30,306 nucleotides of DNA, taken from a virus. The translations under genes were made by a program, and so were the position numbers. Shown here in pieces: positions 1 through 7,451 of this stretch. The notes beneath the pieces were generated by a model. That model was given only the letters and a program-made list of their open reading frames with translations, was not told where the DNA came from and made no database searches. Where the stretch lies: positions 1 to 30,306 of the IMG/VR virus record IMGVR_UViG_3300044482_000112; one strand, given 5' to 3'. Position 1 is the stretch's first letter; every line of letters starts with the position of its first letter.

Positions 1-126
1 CTCTCCTGCATTTACGGCTTCTGGAAATACGTGACCAACCTGGAGCGGGATGAAACCCGTCGCTACCTGGAAATGTTCTATGGCCTGCAATACCGCCCGC
101 TGGCCGCGGCCGTGCCGTCGGCCTGA
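1..126 (+). CDS. C-terminal end of an unidentified host gene (partial)
   Basis: An open frame runs from the first base to a TGA at 124-126 and encodes the last 41 residues of a protein that starts outside the window. The tail is rich in aromatic residues ([15 protein letters not shown]) and ends in an Ala/Val-rich stretch. I do not recognise the family from so short a piece. It lies in the same direction as the ATPase gene 70 bp downstream. The reading frame, codon use and clean stop support it as a real gene end. It belongs to the bacterial chromosome, not the prophage. Confidence 0.6.
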   Translation, partial: LSCIYGFWKYVTNLERDETRRYLEMFYGLQYRPLAAAVPSA

Positions 127-196
127 CCGCGGCCATTGTATCCGCCGTGCGCTGCACGTAATGTATCGGCAATACGCCGGTCGGTAAGGGGCTGCC

Positions 197-1942
197 ATGA
201 AGGAACACGAAATCAACACCGCTGAAGATCTGCAGCAGGTGTTTGCAGAAACCCGTCCCCTGTCGGAAATGCACCTGGGCGAGATTCTGGTCAACGAGCG
301 GCATCTGCACGAAGACGTGCTCGACGATGCCCTGTTGGAGCAACGCAAGGCCCCGGGGCGCCGCCTGGGCGATATCCTGATTGAACAGGGCCTGGTCTCC
401 AAGGAACACATCCACTCCGCCCTGGCCCACAAACTGGGCATCCCCTTCATCAAACTGGGCGAGTTCGATATTGAACCGGAAGTGCTCGCGCTGGTGCCGC
501 CGGACATCGCCCTGCAATACGGCGTGCTGCCGCTCATGCTGCACGGCGGCCATCTGGTGGTGGCCATGGAAAACCCCATGGACTGGGAGGCGCTGGAAGT
601 CCTGCGCTTCAATACCAACCACAGCGTCGAACCCGTCATCACCTCCGGCAAGGACATCAGCCAGGCGCTGAGCAAGCACTACCGCCTGCGCGAGGATCGC
701 GAAATCAGCGACATGGCCGACGTCATCGACCTGAGCCCGGAACAGGACAAAAACGACGACATCGCGGTCCATCTCATCGAGCAGGAAGCACAGAAGAAAC
801 CCGTCGTCCGCCTGGTCAACGCCATCATCATGCAGGGCATACTGCACGGCGCCTCCGACATCAACATCAGGCCGGAGCGGAACCGGGTCAACATCTACTA
901 TCGCATCGACGGCAAGCTGCGCTTCTCCCGCTCGCTCAACAAAAGCCTGCTGGCGCCGCTGGTCAGCCGCATCAAGATCACCGGCCGCATGGACATCTCC
1001 GAACGACGCCTGCCGCAGGACGGCCACGCCCGCCTCACCCGCGAGGGCAACTCCATCGATCTGCGCATCTCTTGCATCCCGACCGTCAACGGCGAGAGCG
1101 TGGTGATACGCATCCTCGACAAGAAGGCAGGCCTCAAGCCACTGGACGGTCTGGGGCTGGGCGACTGGGAGCTGACGCAGATGCGCCGCATGTTGAGCCG
1201 CAGTTACGGCATGCTGCTGGTCACCGGCCCCACCGGTTCCGGCAAGAGCACCACCCTCTATGCCCTGCTCAACGAGGTGCGGGCACGCGACCCGCACATC
1301 ATCACCGTCGAAGACCCGGTGGAGTACGACATGGAAGGGGTGGAGCAGATCCAAATCAACCCGGCCACCGGCTACACCTTCGCCGAGGCGCTGCGCCACA
1401 TCCTGCGCCACGACCCGGATGTGGTGATGATCGGCGAAATCCGCGACCTGGAAACGGCGCGCATCGCCAACAAGGCTGCGCTCACCGGCCATCTGGTTCT
1501 GAGCACCCTGCACACCAACGATGCCGCCAGCACCGTCACCCGCCTGCTCGACATGGGCATCGAACCCTACCTGCTCAGCTCGACCCTGCTGGGCGTCATG
1601 GCGCAGCGGCTGATCCGCCTGAACTGTCCCCAGTGCCTGCAGGAAGAGGCCGTCGATGAGGAAATGCGCAGCGCGCTGCAGATCGCGGCAGACGAAGTGT
1701 TTTACCGCGGCAGCGGTTGCAGCGCCTGCAACTACACGGGCTACCACGGTCGCGTCGCGGTCACGGAACTGCTGCCCATCACGCCGGAAATCACGGCGCT
1801 GGTCAACGGCGGCGGCAACACGCAGACCATCAAGGACGCCGCCGTGCAGCAGGGCATGACCACCCTCACCCAAAACGCCATCGCCCTGGCGCGCAGCGGC
1901 AAGACCTCGCTGGAGGAGGTATTCAGCGTGCGCCTGGAATAG
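197..1942 (+). CDS. GspE/PilB/MshE-type secretion or pilus assembly ATPase
   Basis: A 581-residue hexameric motor ATPase of the type II secretion / type IV pilus family, which powers pseudopilus or pilus assembly from the cytoplasmic face of the inner membrane. Residues about 25-160 form an MshEN-type N-terminal domain (RRLGDILIEQGLV near 55 and a following LGIPFIKL), a class known to bind c-di-GMP in MshE. The core carries Walker A GPTGSGKST (344-352), Walker B DVVMIGEIRD (408-417), His box STLHTND (436-442) and the tetracysteine zinc site C477/C480/C508/C511. Length and layout match full-length family members. No other secretion gene is visible in the window, so I cannot choose between GspE, PilB and MshE. 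The N-terminal domain favours an MshE-like protein. It is a host gene, ended by a strong hairpin terminator. Confidence 0.93.
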   Translation: MKEHEINTAEDLQQVFAETRPLSEMHLGEILVNERHLHEDVLDDALLEQRKAPGRRLGDILIEQGLVSKEHIHSALAHKLGIPFIKLGEFDIEPEVLALVPPDIALQYGVLPLMLHGGHLVVAMENPMDWEALEVLRFNTNHSVEPVITSGKDISQALSKHYRLREDREISDMADVIDLSPEQDKNDDIAVHLIEQEAQKKPVVRLVNAIIMQGILHGASDINIRPERNRVNIYYRIDGKLRFSRSLNKSLLAPLVSRIKITGRMDISERRLPQDGHARLTREGNSIDLRISCIPTVNGESVVIRILDKKAGLKPLDGLGLGDWELTQMRRMLSRSYGMLLVTGPTGSGKSTTLYALLNEVRARDPHIITVEDPVEYDMEGVEQIQINPATGYTFAEALRHILRHDPDVVMIGEIRDLETARIANKAALTGHLVLSTLHTNDAASTVTRLLDMGIEPYLLSSTLLGVMAQRLIRLNCPQCLQEEAVDEEMRSALQIAADEVFYRGSGCSACNYTGYHGRVAVTELLPITPEITALVNGGGNTQTIKDAAVQQGMTTLTQNAIALARSGKTSLEEVFSVRLE

Positions 1943-1982
1943 GCCGGCAGCCCCGCCGTCACGGCCATTCCGTGCCGCGCAC

Positions 1983-2023
1983 AAACAAAAAGGGCTCACC
2001 GGAGTGGTGAGCCCTTTTTGTTT
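1983..2023 (+). terminator. Bidirectional Rho-independent terminator after the ATPase gene
   Basis: A perfect 18-bp inverted repeat (arms 1983-2000 and 2006-2023) with a 5-nt loop. The inner stem is GGGCTCACC/GGTGAGCCC, flanked by A5 and T5 runs, so it can act in both directions. It lies 40 bp after the stop codon of the ATPase gene. Confidence 0.92.
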
Positions 2024-2133
2024 AATGGGCGCGCGGAAGCTTATGCGCTTCCTCCGCGGGCCGGCCCGACGGCCAAGTTGTTTCGAACCTGCCATGTATG
2101 TTTGTCGGCAGTTCGAATCCCTGGAAGGAATAG

Positions 2134-2177
2134 ACAAATAAAAAAGCCCACCGCAAAGGGTGGGCTTTTTTATTTGT
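2134..2177 (-). terminator. Terminator of the original tRNA-Arg gene
   Basis: A perfect 19-bp inverted repeat (2134-2152 and 2159-2177) with a 6-nt loop, inner stem AAGCCCACC/GGTGGGCTT and T6/A6 flanks. On the minus strand it starts one base after the CCA end of the tRNA-Arg fragment. It therefore looks like the native terminator of that tRNA gene, left on the chromosomal side of the integration point. Confidence 0.88.
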
Positions 2178-2178
2178 T

Positions 2179-2223
2179 TGGCGCGCCCGGAGAGATTCGA
2201 ACTCCCGACCACCTGGTTCGTAG
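2179..2223 (-). other. Prophage attachment site: 3' half of tRNA-Arg(ACG)
   Basis: Read on the minus strand this is the 3' part of a tRNA. It has anticodon loop CTACGAA (anticodon ACG), 3' anticodon stem CCAGG, variable loop TGGTC, T arm GGGAG-TTCGAAT-CTCTC, acceptor strand CGGGCGC, discriminator G and encoded CCA. The sequence before the anticodon loop (2224 onward) cannot pair to give a 27-31 stem, D arm or 5' acceptor strand, so the gene is cut at the anticodon. This is the usual product of integration into a tRNA gene: the phage carries a 3' copy that restores the gene at the far end, and this end keeps the displaced fragment. The att core is probably within 2179-2225. Confidence 0.85.
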
Positions 2224-2225
2224 CC

Positions 2226-2376
2226 TTACAACTGCGGTGGAGCGTATTTTAAATCAACGGCTTGCGCGGACGCTCACGGCTAATAGTGCTGCACAATGCT
2301 GGACCGTGCGGACCAAGTGTCCGCAGAATGTCCACAGCTGATGATTAACGAATCGTTTCTCGGGAAACTCAAAGAA
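2226..2376. other. Noncoding prophage end beside att, with a 7-bp hairpin
   Basis: About 150 bp between the tRNA remnant and the first small phage gene. I see no gene in it. A dyad TGCGGAC-CAAGT-GTCCGCA lies at 2307-2325, with short repeats of GTCCGCA/GTCCACA beside it, which could be arm-type or excisionase sites. The GTTTC/GAAAC palindrome at 2355-2368 is listed separately. No terminator with a T run is visible for the leftward late operon. Confidence 0.45.
2355..2368. promoter_or_regulatory. Palindrome copy 1 (GTTTC-TCGG-GAAAC)
   Basis: One of six prophage copies of GTTTCnnnnGAAAC. It sits just beyond the stop codon of the last leftward gene (2377), so here it follows rather than precedes genes. 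Confidence 0.55.
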
Positions 2377-2514
2377 TCAGTAGCTCCCGCCCTCGCCAGC
2401 CTGGGCGGGGATATGAAATTCGTCTTCGGTTTCTGGTTGAGGCGCTGTGTGACCAGCTTGGCGGAGTAGCCGCTCCAGGCGATCGGGGTCTGGCTCCTGG
2501 AGCAGCTCGCCCAT
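2377..2514 (-). CDS. Small phage protein, unknown (45 aa)
   Basis: A 45-residue acidic frame (starts MGELLQEPDPDRLERLL, ends GEGGSY) starting 3 bp after the lipoprotein stop codon, which suits the tight spacing of the rest of the late operon. The first half is a likely amphipathic helix and the second half is Pro/Glu-rich and probably disordered. There is no recognisable domain. A hairpin CCCGCC/GGCGGG falls inside it. It would be the last gene before the att site. Support is position, spacing and phage-like composition only. Confidence 0.4.
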   Translation of the reverse strand: MGELLQEPDPDRLERLLRQAGHTAPQPETEDEFHIPAQAGEGGSY

Positions 2515-2517
2515 TAA

Positions 2518-3015
2518 CTACTCCACAAGCTCGAACTGAACCTGCACGACATCCAATACCTCAGCAGGGTCAGGGCCGTATAGGGTGGCGGTCATGGTCC
2601 TCTGGCCGAGGGGCATGTCGCCACAAGAACCACCTACCGTTACGGACCATTCATTCCCAGCGCCAATTGCGGGGGTCGGCTGGACAGGAGCGATTTCCCA
2701 TGTTGGCGCTCCAGAACACCCTGCATCGAATACCATCCCCCAGTATCCTAACCAGTCTGTTCCCGTGGTGTTGCTAACGGCGAGCGTAGCTTCGATCATT
2801 TCGGCGCGGGTAATGATTCCAGCATCGATAATTGTAATAGCGCCCTTTACCGTATTCACCCCAACCGGAGATGAACAGGCGTTTGGATCTCCGTTATTGT
2901 TGAGAGTTGCGCATTTGATTGCCACAACACCTGTCGACGCTGTCGAACTATTTCCGGAGTCACACCCGGATATAATCGCCACACACGCCAGAATTACAAA
3001 AATCGCTTTCTTCAT
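2518..3015 (-). CDS. Phage-encoded lipoprotein (165 aa), probable cargo gene
   Basis: The start at 3015 is preferred over the upstream one because a GGGAGG ribosome site precedes it and it yields a clean type II signal peptide, MKKAIFVILACVAIISGC, with the lipobox IISGC. The residue after the lipidated Cys is Asp, which in enterobacteria keeps a lipoprotein at the inner membrane. The mature part (about 148 residues) has four further Cys and a beta-rich, Thr/Ala/Gly-rich composition. No family is recognised. It lies at the very end of the tail operon beside att, has a lower GC content than the tail genes, and has an AT-rich stretch upstream (3058-3090). Position and export fit a lysogenic conversion or superinfection exclusion factor; this is inference. 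Confidence 0.75.
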   Translation of the reverse strand: MKKAIFVILACVAIISGCDSGNSSTASTGVVAIKCATLNNNGDPNACSSPVGVNTVKGAITIIDAGIITRAEMIEATLAVSNTTGTDWLGYWGMVFDAGCSGAPTWEIAPVQPTPAIGAGNEWSVTVGGSCGDMPLGQRTMTATLYGPDPAEVLDVVQVQFELVE

Positions 3016-3086
3016 GATGCCTCCCTTCGGTTGCTGTCCAGATGAACATGGTTTCATAGCTAATAATAGTATTAAACAAACCCTAT

Positions 3087-3404
3087 TTAAATTACCCTGT
3101 CTGCACCCTCATCAGCCTCAATACTCTGTCTGCAATGCTCGCTGTCGAAGCGTGACAGAATCCAGCATGCAATGCGGCACGGGATGCACCCACTAGATAC
3201 TCCTTTCCCGAGTCGGCTGCTGATTGTTTCGTCGGGATCTCCGCCGGTGGCGGCGTTTGCGGCCTGGTCGCCTGCGATTAGTAGATTTCTGGTATAGCGG
3301 CTGCTTGGCGCGGCCAGAATGGCGCCCAGGCACGCCATAATTCCGAGCAGCGCGCCGAGAGATGCGAACACCCAGAGAGCAAAGCCGACCAAACGGGCAC
3401 GCAC
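3087..3404 (-). CDS. Small membrane protein, phage tail/lysis region (105 aa)
   Basis: A GTG-start gene whose start overlaps the TAG of the preceding gene (TAGTG), indicating translational coupling. The first about 30 residues form one hydrophobic segment (VGFALWVFASLGALLGIMAC onward). After it comes a soluble part with NLLIAGDQAANAATGGDPDETISSR, a pattern I recall from small conserved phage proteins near tail or lysis genes, although I cannot name the family. The C-terminal third has several Cys. The segment probably anchors it in the inner membrane. Function is unknown; a lysis or membrane-accessory role is possible. Confidence 0.6.
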   Translation of the reverse strand: MRARLVGFALWVFASLGALLGIMACLGAILAAPSSRYTRNLLIAGDQAANAATGGDPDETISSRLGKGVSSGCIPCRIACWILSRFDSEHCRQSIEADEGADRVI

Positions 3405-3967
3405 TACCAGGTAACCTCGTTAATCGCCGCGATCTTGTCGACGTCGGCCATGCCAGCATCGGCGGCGATGTCCTGCACCTGGGCTGCCAGCGTAGCGTTT
3501 TGCTCCAGGGCTGCGGTGATGGCCGCCTTGCCATCGACACCGGCCTGCTGGATCTGCGCGGCGGTGTGCGGGCGAAACGCCCAGGCGCCGGCGGCGTCGC
3601 GACACCAGAACGGCGTCACCCAGTCGGCGGGAAGGCCAGGCACCAGCGAGGCGGTCACAGAGGCGACCATGTTGGCCTGGTCCTGCTCCTGAGCAGGATA
3701 GTGGTACATAGCGCCGAGCGCGGCGGAATCGTATCCGTCGACGATCTGCGCCCGGCAGGCGGCGGACAACTCGGCGACCTTCGTCGCGGCCACGTTGGCG
3801 GCGCTCGGCTGCGGCTTGCTGAACGTCACACCGTCGAACACGTCGCCCACTGTCACCGTGTCTGGCGCATCAATGAACTCGGCCTGAATGTGCGGCGGAA
3901 ACAGCGCCAGCTTTGCAGCGGGCAGAACCTTCGCCACCTTGCCATCAACGATGCGTGCCTTGATCAT
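3404..3967 (-). CDS. Tail-fibre-associated protein, DUF4376-like (187 aa)
   Basis: The start at 3967 overlaps the stop of the upstream tail gene by ATGA. The N-terminal half (MIKARIVDGKVAKVLPAAKL) resembles small tail-fibre accessory proteins. The middle has an Ala-rich helical stretch with YDSAALGAMYHYPAQEQDQANM, followed by WVTPFWCRDAAGAWAFRPHT and a helical tail. This is the usual arrangement of DUF4376-type proteins that follow fibre genes in siphophages and myophages. It probably has a role in the fibre or its assembly. The frame remains open upstream to 4111, but that part overlaps the previous gene and has no ribosome site. Confidence 0.65.
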   Translation of the reverse strand: MIKARIVDGKVAKVLPAAKLALFPPHIQAEFIDAPDTVTVGDVFDGVTFSKPQPSAANVAATKVAELSAACRAQIVDGYDSAALGAMYHYPAQEQDQANMVASVTASLVPGLPADWVTPFWCRDAAGAWAFRPHTAAQIQQAGVDGKAAITAALEQNATLAAQVQDIAADAGMADVDKIAAINEVTW

Positions 3968-4872
3968 TGGGTGTTCCTCCACTTCGCGCCGACCACCATT
4001 ACGCCAGGAGGTCCGGCGCGGTTGAGGGCGGTGTTGTCGACGCGCAGATAGCCGTCGTGCAGCAGTCCGTTCGGGCTCTCGCCCTGCTCGTGCATCTCGG
4101 CTAGATGCCACGTCAGATCGGACACTGGGTCAAGTAGAACTATCGTCTTACCTGTAAGATCGTTGCCGATAAATGGATGCGGAATGAGTGGCATGTCTGC
4201 CTGCTTGATCGCTTGTGTAATCTCTATTCTTTGCCGACCAATAACGAGCGTCTGCGGATTTCCGTTCGCATCCCACACCGTTTCCTTGACATCCTCCAAG
4301 CGCCATCCATTTCCGTCCTCATCATAGATATCAGCGCGGATATCGGTTGGACCGTTGTTGTGCCATGGTGCCTCCGGGGCTGCATATGACGACTTGATGC
4401 GCCCATTTTCGTCAACAACGGCAAAGATGAATTGGCCTATCTCGCCATCACCGAGATTGTACGGAGGGCAAGCGTTAATATATCGCTGTTGTGCGTGCGC
4501 ATTGTTGCCGGCGTCATTTGACGCCAAAACTATTTTTGTCGCGTAGGTGGCCCCCCACGCTCTTTTGTTAGAATTATCACCACCAATAGTAGCCGAGCCT
4601 AGTCCTCCGCCGGCGTCACAGAGAATCTGCGGATAGAAACCATAGGAGCCCCCTGGGAGGGTGAATTGTGTTGGCGTCGTTGAGTTGGTATATACAACTC
4701 CTGTTGATGTGTTCAGCATGCCCTGTACGATGTAGTTATTCGAAAGAACAGGGGCACCTGAAGCCTTCTCAAACATTGCTATCGGGTTGTCGCGCAGCAG
4801 TGTAAGCAGTGTCGTCGTCACCGGGCTGTCAGGGTCGATGTCGCCATTTTGGATGGTGGTGTATGTCGTCAT
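3964..4872 (-). CDS. Probable tail fibre/tip protein (302 aa)
   Basis: A 302-residue protein between the baseplate-hub-like gene and the DUF4376-like gene, the usual place of the receptor-binding fibre. Gly, Asn and Thr are abundant (NNYIVQGMLN, LPGGSYGFYPQ, GGDNSNKRAWG), suggesting a beta-rich fibre with no coiled coil. There is no signal peptide or catalytic motif. Base composition is clearly more AT-rich over 4150-4860 than in neighbouring tail genes, a common sign that host-range genes have been exchanged. It starts 18 bp after the stop of the hub-like gene (4891) and overlaps the next gene by ATGA. Fibre assignment rests on position and composition. Confidence 0.6.
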   Translation of the reverse strand: MTTYTTIQNGDIDPDSPVTTTLLTLLRDNPIAMFEKASGAPVLSNNYIVQGMLNTSTGVVYTNSTTPTQFTLPGGSYGFYPQILCDAGGGLGSATIGGDNSNKRAWGATYATKIVLASNDAGNNAHAQQRYINACPPYNLGDGEIGQFIFAVVDENGRIKSSYAAPEAPWHNNGPTDIRADIYDEDGNGWRLEDVKETVWDANGNPQTLVIGRQRIEITQAIKQADMPLIPHPFIGNDLTGKTIVLLDPVSDLTWHLAEMHEQGESPNGLLHDGYLRVDNTALNRAGPPGVMVVGAKWRNTQ

Positions 4873-4890
4873 TTATTATCGCTCGCCAAG

Positions 4891-6702
4891 TTAAGTCGTC
4901 AGATATTGTGGCTCACCAGGCGACCAGTCTGTGCCGTCTGATGCGAACCCATACGCTTCTTTTTCAGCAGCGCTGGCGCTGCCGTAATTCGGCGTCCCGG
5001 CCGGCGCGATGAATGCGTAACGCTTCCCGATATAGATATTGGCTTGGGCGACATAGTCATAGCGATGTCCAGGCTCGCGCTCCATCGCTTCCAGTACCTG
5101 CACCGACTGCGGCTCGTTGGCGCCGGTGATGCCTTGAAACATGCGCGTGTTCATCACGGCGAATGCGCCAGTCCAGATGCTGGTATCGCGCGCATCCAGG
5201 CTGAACTTCATCTGGCGCGGGGTATGACGCAGGCGATTGAGCAGGCGACCGGCCAGGGTTACGACCAGGCCCTGCGTATCAATCCAGTCGGCGTAAATGA
5301 CGCGCACCGACTTTTCGTCGTAGGCGTTGGCGCCTTCCGTGTCGCCATCGGACTGGATGTGCAGGCTGGCATAATTCTCCGGCTTGTCATCGCCGGTGAT
5401 GTCGATCTTGTTGTAATGCACCCACACCTGACTGATGCGCTCGGCCGGTTCGTCCTTGATGGCGATGGAGTCCGCGAGCAGGTGTGAATCGTCGGTGAGT
5501 GTTGGCGGCGCGGCGTTTTTTAGGTTCGGCGCGATGGCCTTGAGCTTGACCTCCTGGTCAATCTCGTTCCACCACAGGAGCAGCATGTTCTGCTCAATCA
5601 CGGCCCCCAGCAGCTCATTGATGCCCGTCGGCTTGGTGATGATGTGCGTCAGGGTGTTTGTCGATAGCCAGTTCGTTTTCTCGTCGTCCCACTCGTCGTC
5701 GGTGCCGGTGGGCGTGGTGCGGCCAGCATCGTAGGGGATGTAGGCCTCGGCCAGGCCGGCGTAGGTCTTGAGCAGGTCATCTATGATGTCGACCACGTTC
5801 ACCGCGTTGTAATACAGGCACTGCTGCACGCCGTCGTCGATGGCGGCGTCGTCGTCGGTGCTGCCGAACTGGCCGCCGACCACGCCGGTGAGGGTGTCGG
5901 TGCTGACGCCGGTGTACTTGAGGACGTTGTCGCCGATGCGCACGTAGCCGGGCACGCTTCCGCTGATGGCGCTTCCGGTGTAGGGGTCGGTGTCGTAGTC
6001 GGCTCCCTCGCCCGTCTGCAACACCAGGGTGGTGCTGACGCCGGCGGTGTAGGCGGCGCTGAGGGTGCCGCTGCTGGGCGCCGGGGCCTGGGCGCGCTTG
6101 TCGTCGGCCAGGGCGAGGATGTCCTTGCCCTTGATGGTGACCGTGCCCTTGCTGTCCGGGCCGTCGATGGCGTCGATGACGTAGACGCGGGACTCGAAGT
6201 TGTCCCAGGAGAAGGTGTCGGTCAGATAGCCGACGCGCAGGCGCATCAGGCGGCCCTTGTAGTATGGGTTGCGCGCCTTGAGCTTGCCGAAGAACGTGCC
6301 CTGGCTGCCGGGGTCGTAGCTGCGCGTGCTGATGTAGGGGTCCATGCCGCGGTCGTGGTGCGGGAAGTCCTGCAGCTTGATGCTGATCGCCCCACGCCAG
6401 CCGAGGCCCTTGTTCGGCGTGATGCGAGTCGGTGCGATCGACGGCTCGCCGACCATGCAGGGAAATCCATCGATGCCTATGGGTAGGTCTGAGCGCGGAG
6501 GGAAAAAGCGCATGGTCTGCGTAGTTCTGCTGTAATTGGCCGGGTCCTGGCAGGTCTTATAGGTGTTGTAGCACTCGCTTCCTGAGCTACCGCTCGCCGT
6601 GCAGGGAGCGACGCCGTAGGTGTTGGCGCAGGTGTCGAGATCCAGCTCCAGCGCCACTATCGGGCGGCGGCCGACGACAAGCTTTTGAGCGGCGTAGGTC
6701 AT
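4891..6702 (-). CDS. Baseplate hub / distal tail protein (603 aa)
   Basis: A large tail-tip protein. The N-terminus is Cys-rich (CANTYGVAPC, then ECYNTYKTC), as in a conserved siphophage tail protein family that reads 'LDTCANTYG...C' near its start. A further segment (residues about 60-210) resembles hub domains that hold the end of the tail tube. The middle has a Gly/Thr-rich insert, followed by helical and mixed regions that may make the central ring. Four genes after the tape measure, it fits a hub or central tail protein that joins tube and fibres. Its start overlaps the end of the upstream gene by ATGA (6702/6699). There is no peptidase motif that I can see. Confidence 0.68.
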   Translation of the reverse strand: MTYAAQKLVVGRRPIVALELDLDTCANTYGVAPCTASGSSGSECYNTYKTCQDPANYSRTTQTMRFFPPRSDLPIGIDGFPCMVGEPSIAPTRITPNKGLGWRGAISIKLQDFPHHDRGMDPYISTRSYDPGSQGTFFGKLKARNPYYKGRLMRLRVGYLTDTFSWDNFESRVYVIDAIDGPDSKGTVTIKGKDILALADDKRAQAPAPSSGTLSAAYTAGVSTTLVLQTGEGADYDTDPYTGSAISGSVPGYVRIGDNVLKYTGVSTDTLTGVVGGQFGSTDDDAAIDDGVQQCLYYNAVNVVDIIDDLLKTYAGLAEAYIPYDAGRTTPTGTDDEWDDEKTNWLSTNTLTHIITKPTGINELLGAVIEQNMLLLWWNEIDQEVKLKAIAPNLKNAAPPTLTDDSHLLADSIAIKDEPAERISQVWVHYNKIDITGDDKPENYASLHIQSDGDTEGANAYDEKSVRVIYADWIDTQGLVVTLAGRLLNRLRHTPRQMKFSLDARDTSIWTGAFAVMNTRMFQGITGANEPQSVQVLEAMEREPGHRYDYVAQANIYIGKRYAFIAPAGTPNYGSASAAEKEAYGFASDGTDWSPGEPQYLTT

Positions 6703-7451
6703 ATGCCCTTCACCGGAATGCTGAACTTTAGGTACATCGGCGAACTGTGCTGCGGCCGCGGAACTTTCTTCGCATTCAGCCAGCAGAACACTGCCTCGCC
6801 CGGGTAGGTCTCGGCGTCCCAGGAGAAGTAGAACGACTTGGTGCGAATGTGCGCAGCCAGAGATTCCCAGTTGGCGTCGATCCAGGCGCGGGTGATCAGG
6901 TCCTGATCGATGGTGAAAGACAAGCCCGCGCGCACCACGGAGCGGCCAACGAATGCGCCGCCGTCGGTCTCGTTGTTGTAGAGCACGTCGTCGGCGGCCA
7001 GGCGCGGCGGGTACCAGCCGTCGCCCATCGGCTCGGGCAGGGCCAGGGCCGGGCCGATGAACAGCGAGCCGATCAGCGAGGCGGCACCGGTGCTGCTGAT
7101 CTCCCAGCGGGCGTAGCGCACGGTTCGGCTGGTAACCTTGCGGAAGATCGGGGAGCCGTCGGCAGGGGTCTGGACGGTGTCGAAGTCAGACCAGTCGCTG
7201 CCGTTGCTGCTGTACTGCGGCTTGATGGTGCCGCTGTTGTCCGGCAGGTTGTGCGCGGCCAGCCCCCAGGAGTCGAAGGTCTTGGCCTCGCCGAAGTCGG
7301 CAGTCAGGTACACCGTGCCGGCCGCGGCGGCCTTCCACCAGTCGGAGGTGAGCCAGTCGTAGGCGTTCTCCTTCGGGTAGCCGCTGGCGGCCGAGGTCAC
7401 CGTGACCGTCGCGGACTCCAGCAGGTTGTTGTAGCCGATGTAGGCGGTCAT
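6699..7451 (-). CDS. Distal tail protein with discoidin-like domain (250 aa)
   Basis: The start at 7451 overlaps the tape measure stop by ATGA; the longer frame upstream only shadows the tape measure gene. Residues about 10-130 look like an F5/8 type C (discoidin) jelly roll: AYDWLTSDWW, then VYLTADFGEAKTFDSWGLAA, then a PQYSSNGSDWSDF strand pair. Such domains bind carbohydrates and occur in tail-tip proteins. The C-terminal half (WESLAAHIRTKSFYFSWDAE) resembles distal tail proteins that follow tape measures. It probably forms part of the tail tip and may touch the host surface. Confidence 0.65.
   Translation of the reverse strand: MTAYIGYNNLLESATVTVTSAASGYPKENAYDWLTSDWWKAAAAGTVYLTADFGEAKTFDSWGLAAHNLPDNSGTIKPQYSSNGSDWSDFDTVQTPADGSPIFRKVTSRTVRYARWEISSTGAASLIGSLFIGPALALPEPMGDGWYPPRLAADDVLYNNETDGGAFVGRSVVRAGLSFTIDQDLITRAWIDANWESLAAHIRTKSFYFSWDAETYPGEAVFCWLNAKKVPRPQHSSPMYLKFSIPVKGI

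Noticed and set aside
2086-2130. A second tRNA or tRNA remnant with a GTTCGAATCC box at 2111-2120 on the plus strand
   Set aside because: The T stem (GGCAG/CCCTG) does not pair, and no acceptor or anticodon arm can be formed. Probably chance or a decayed remnant.
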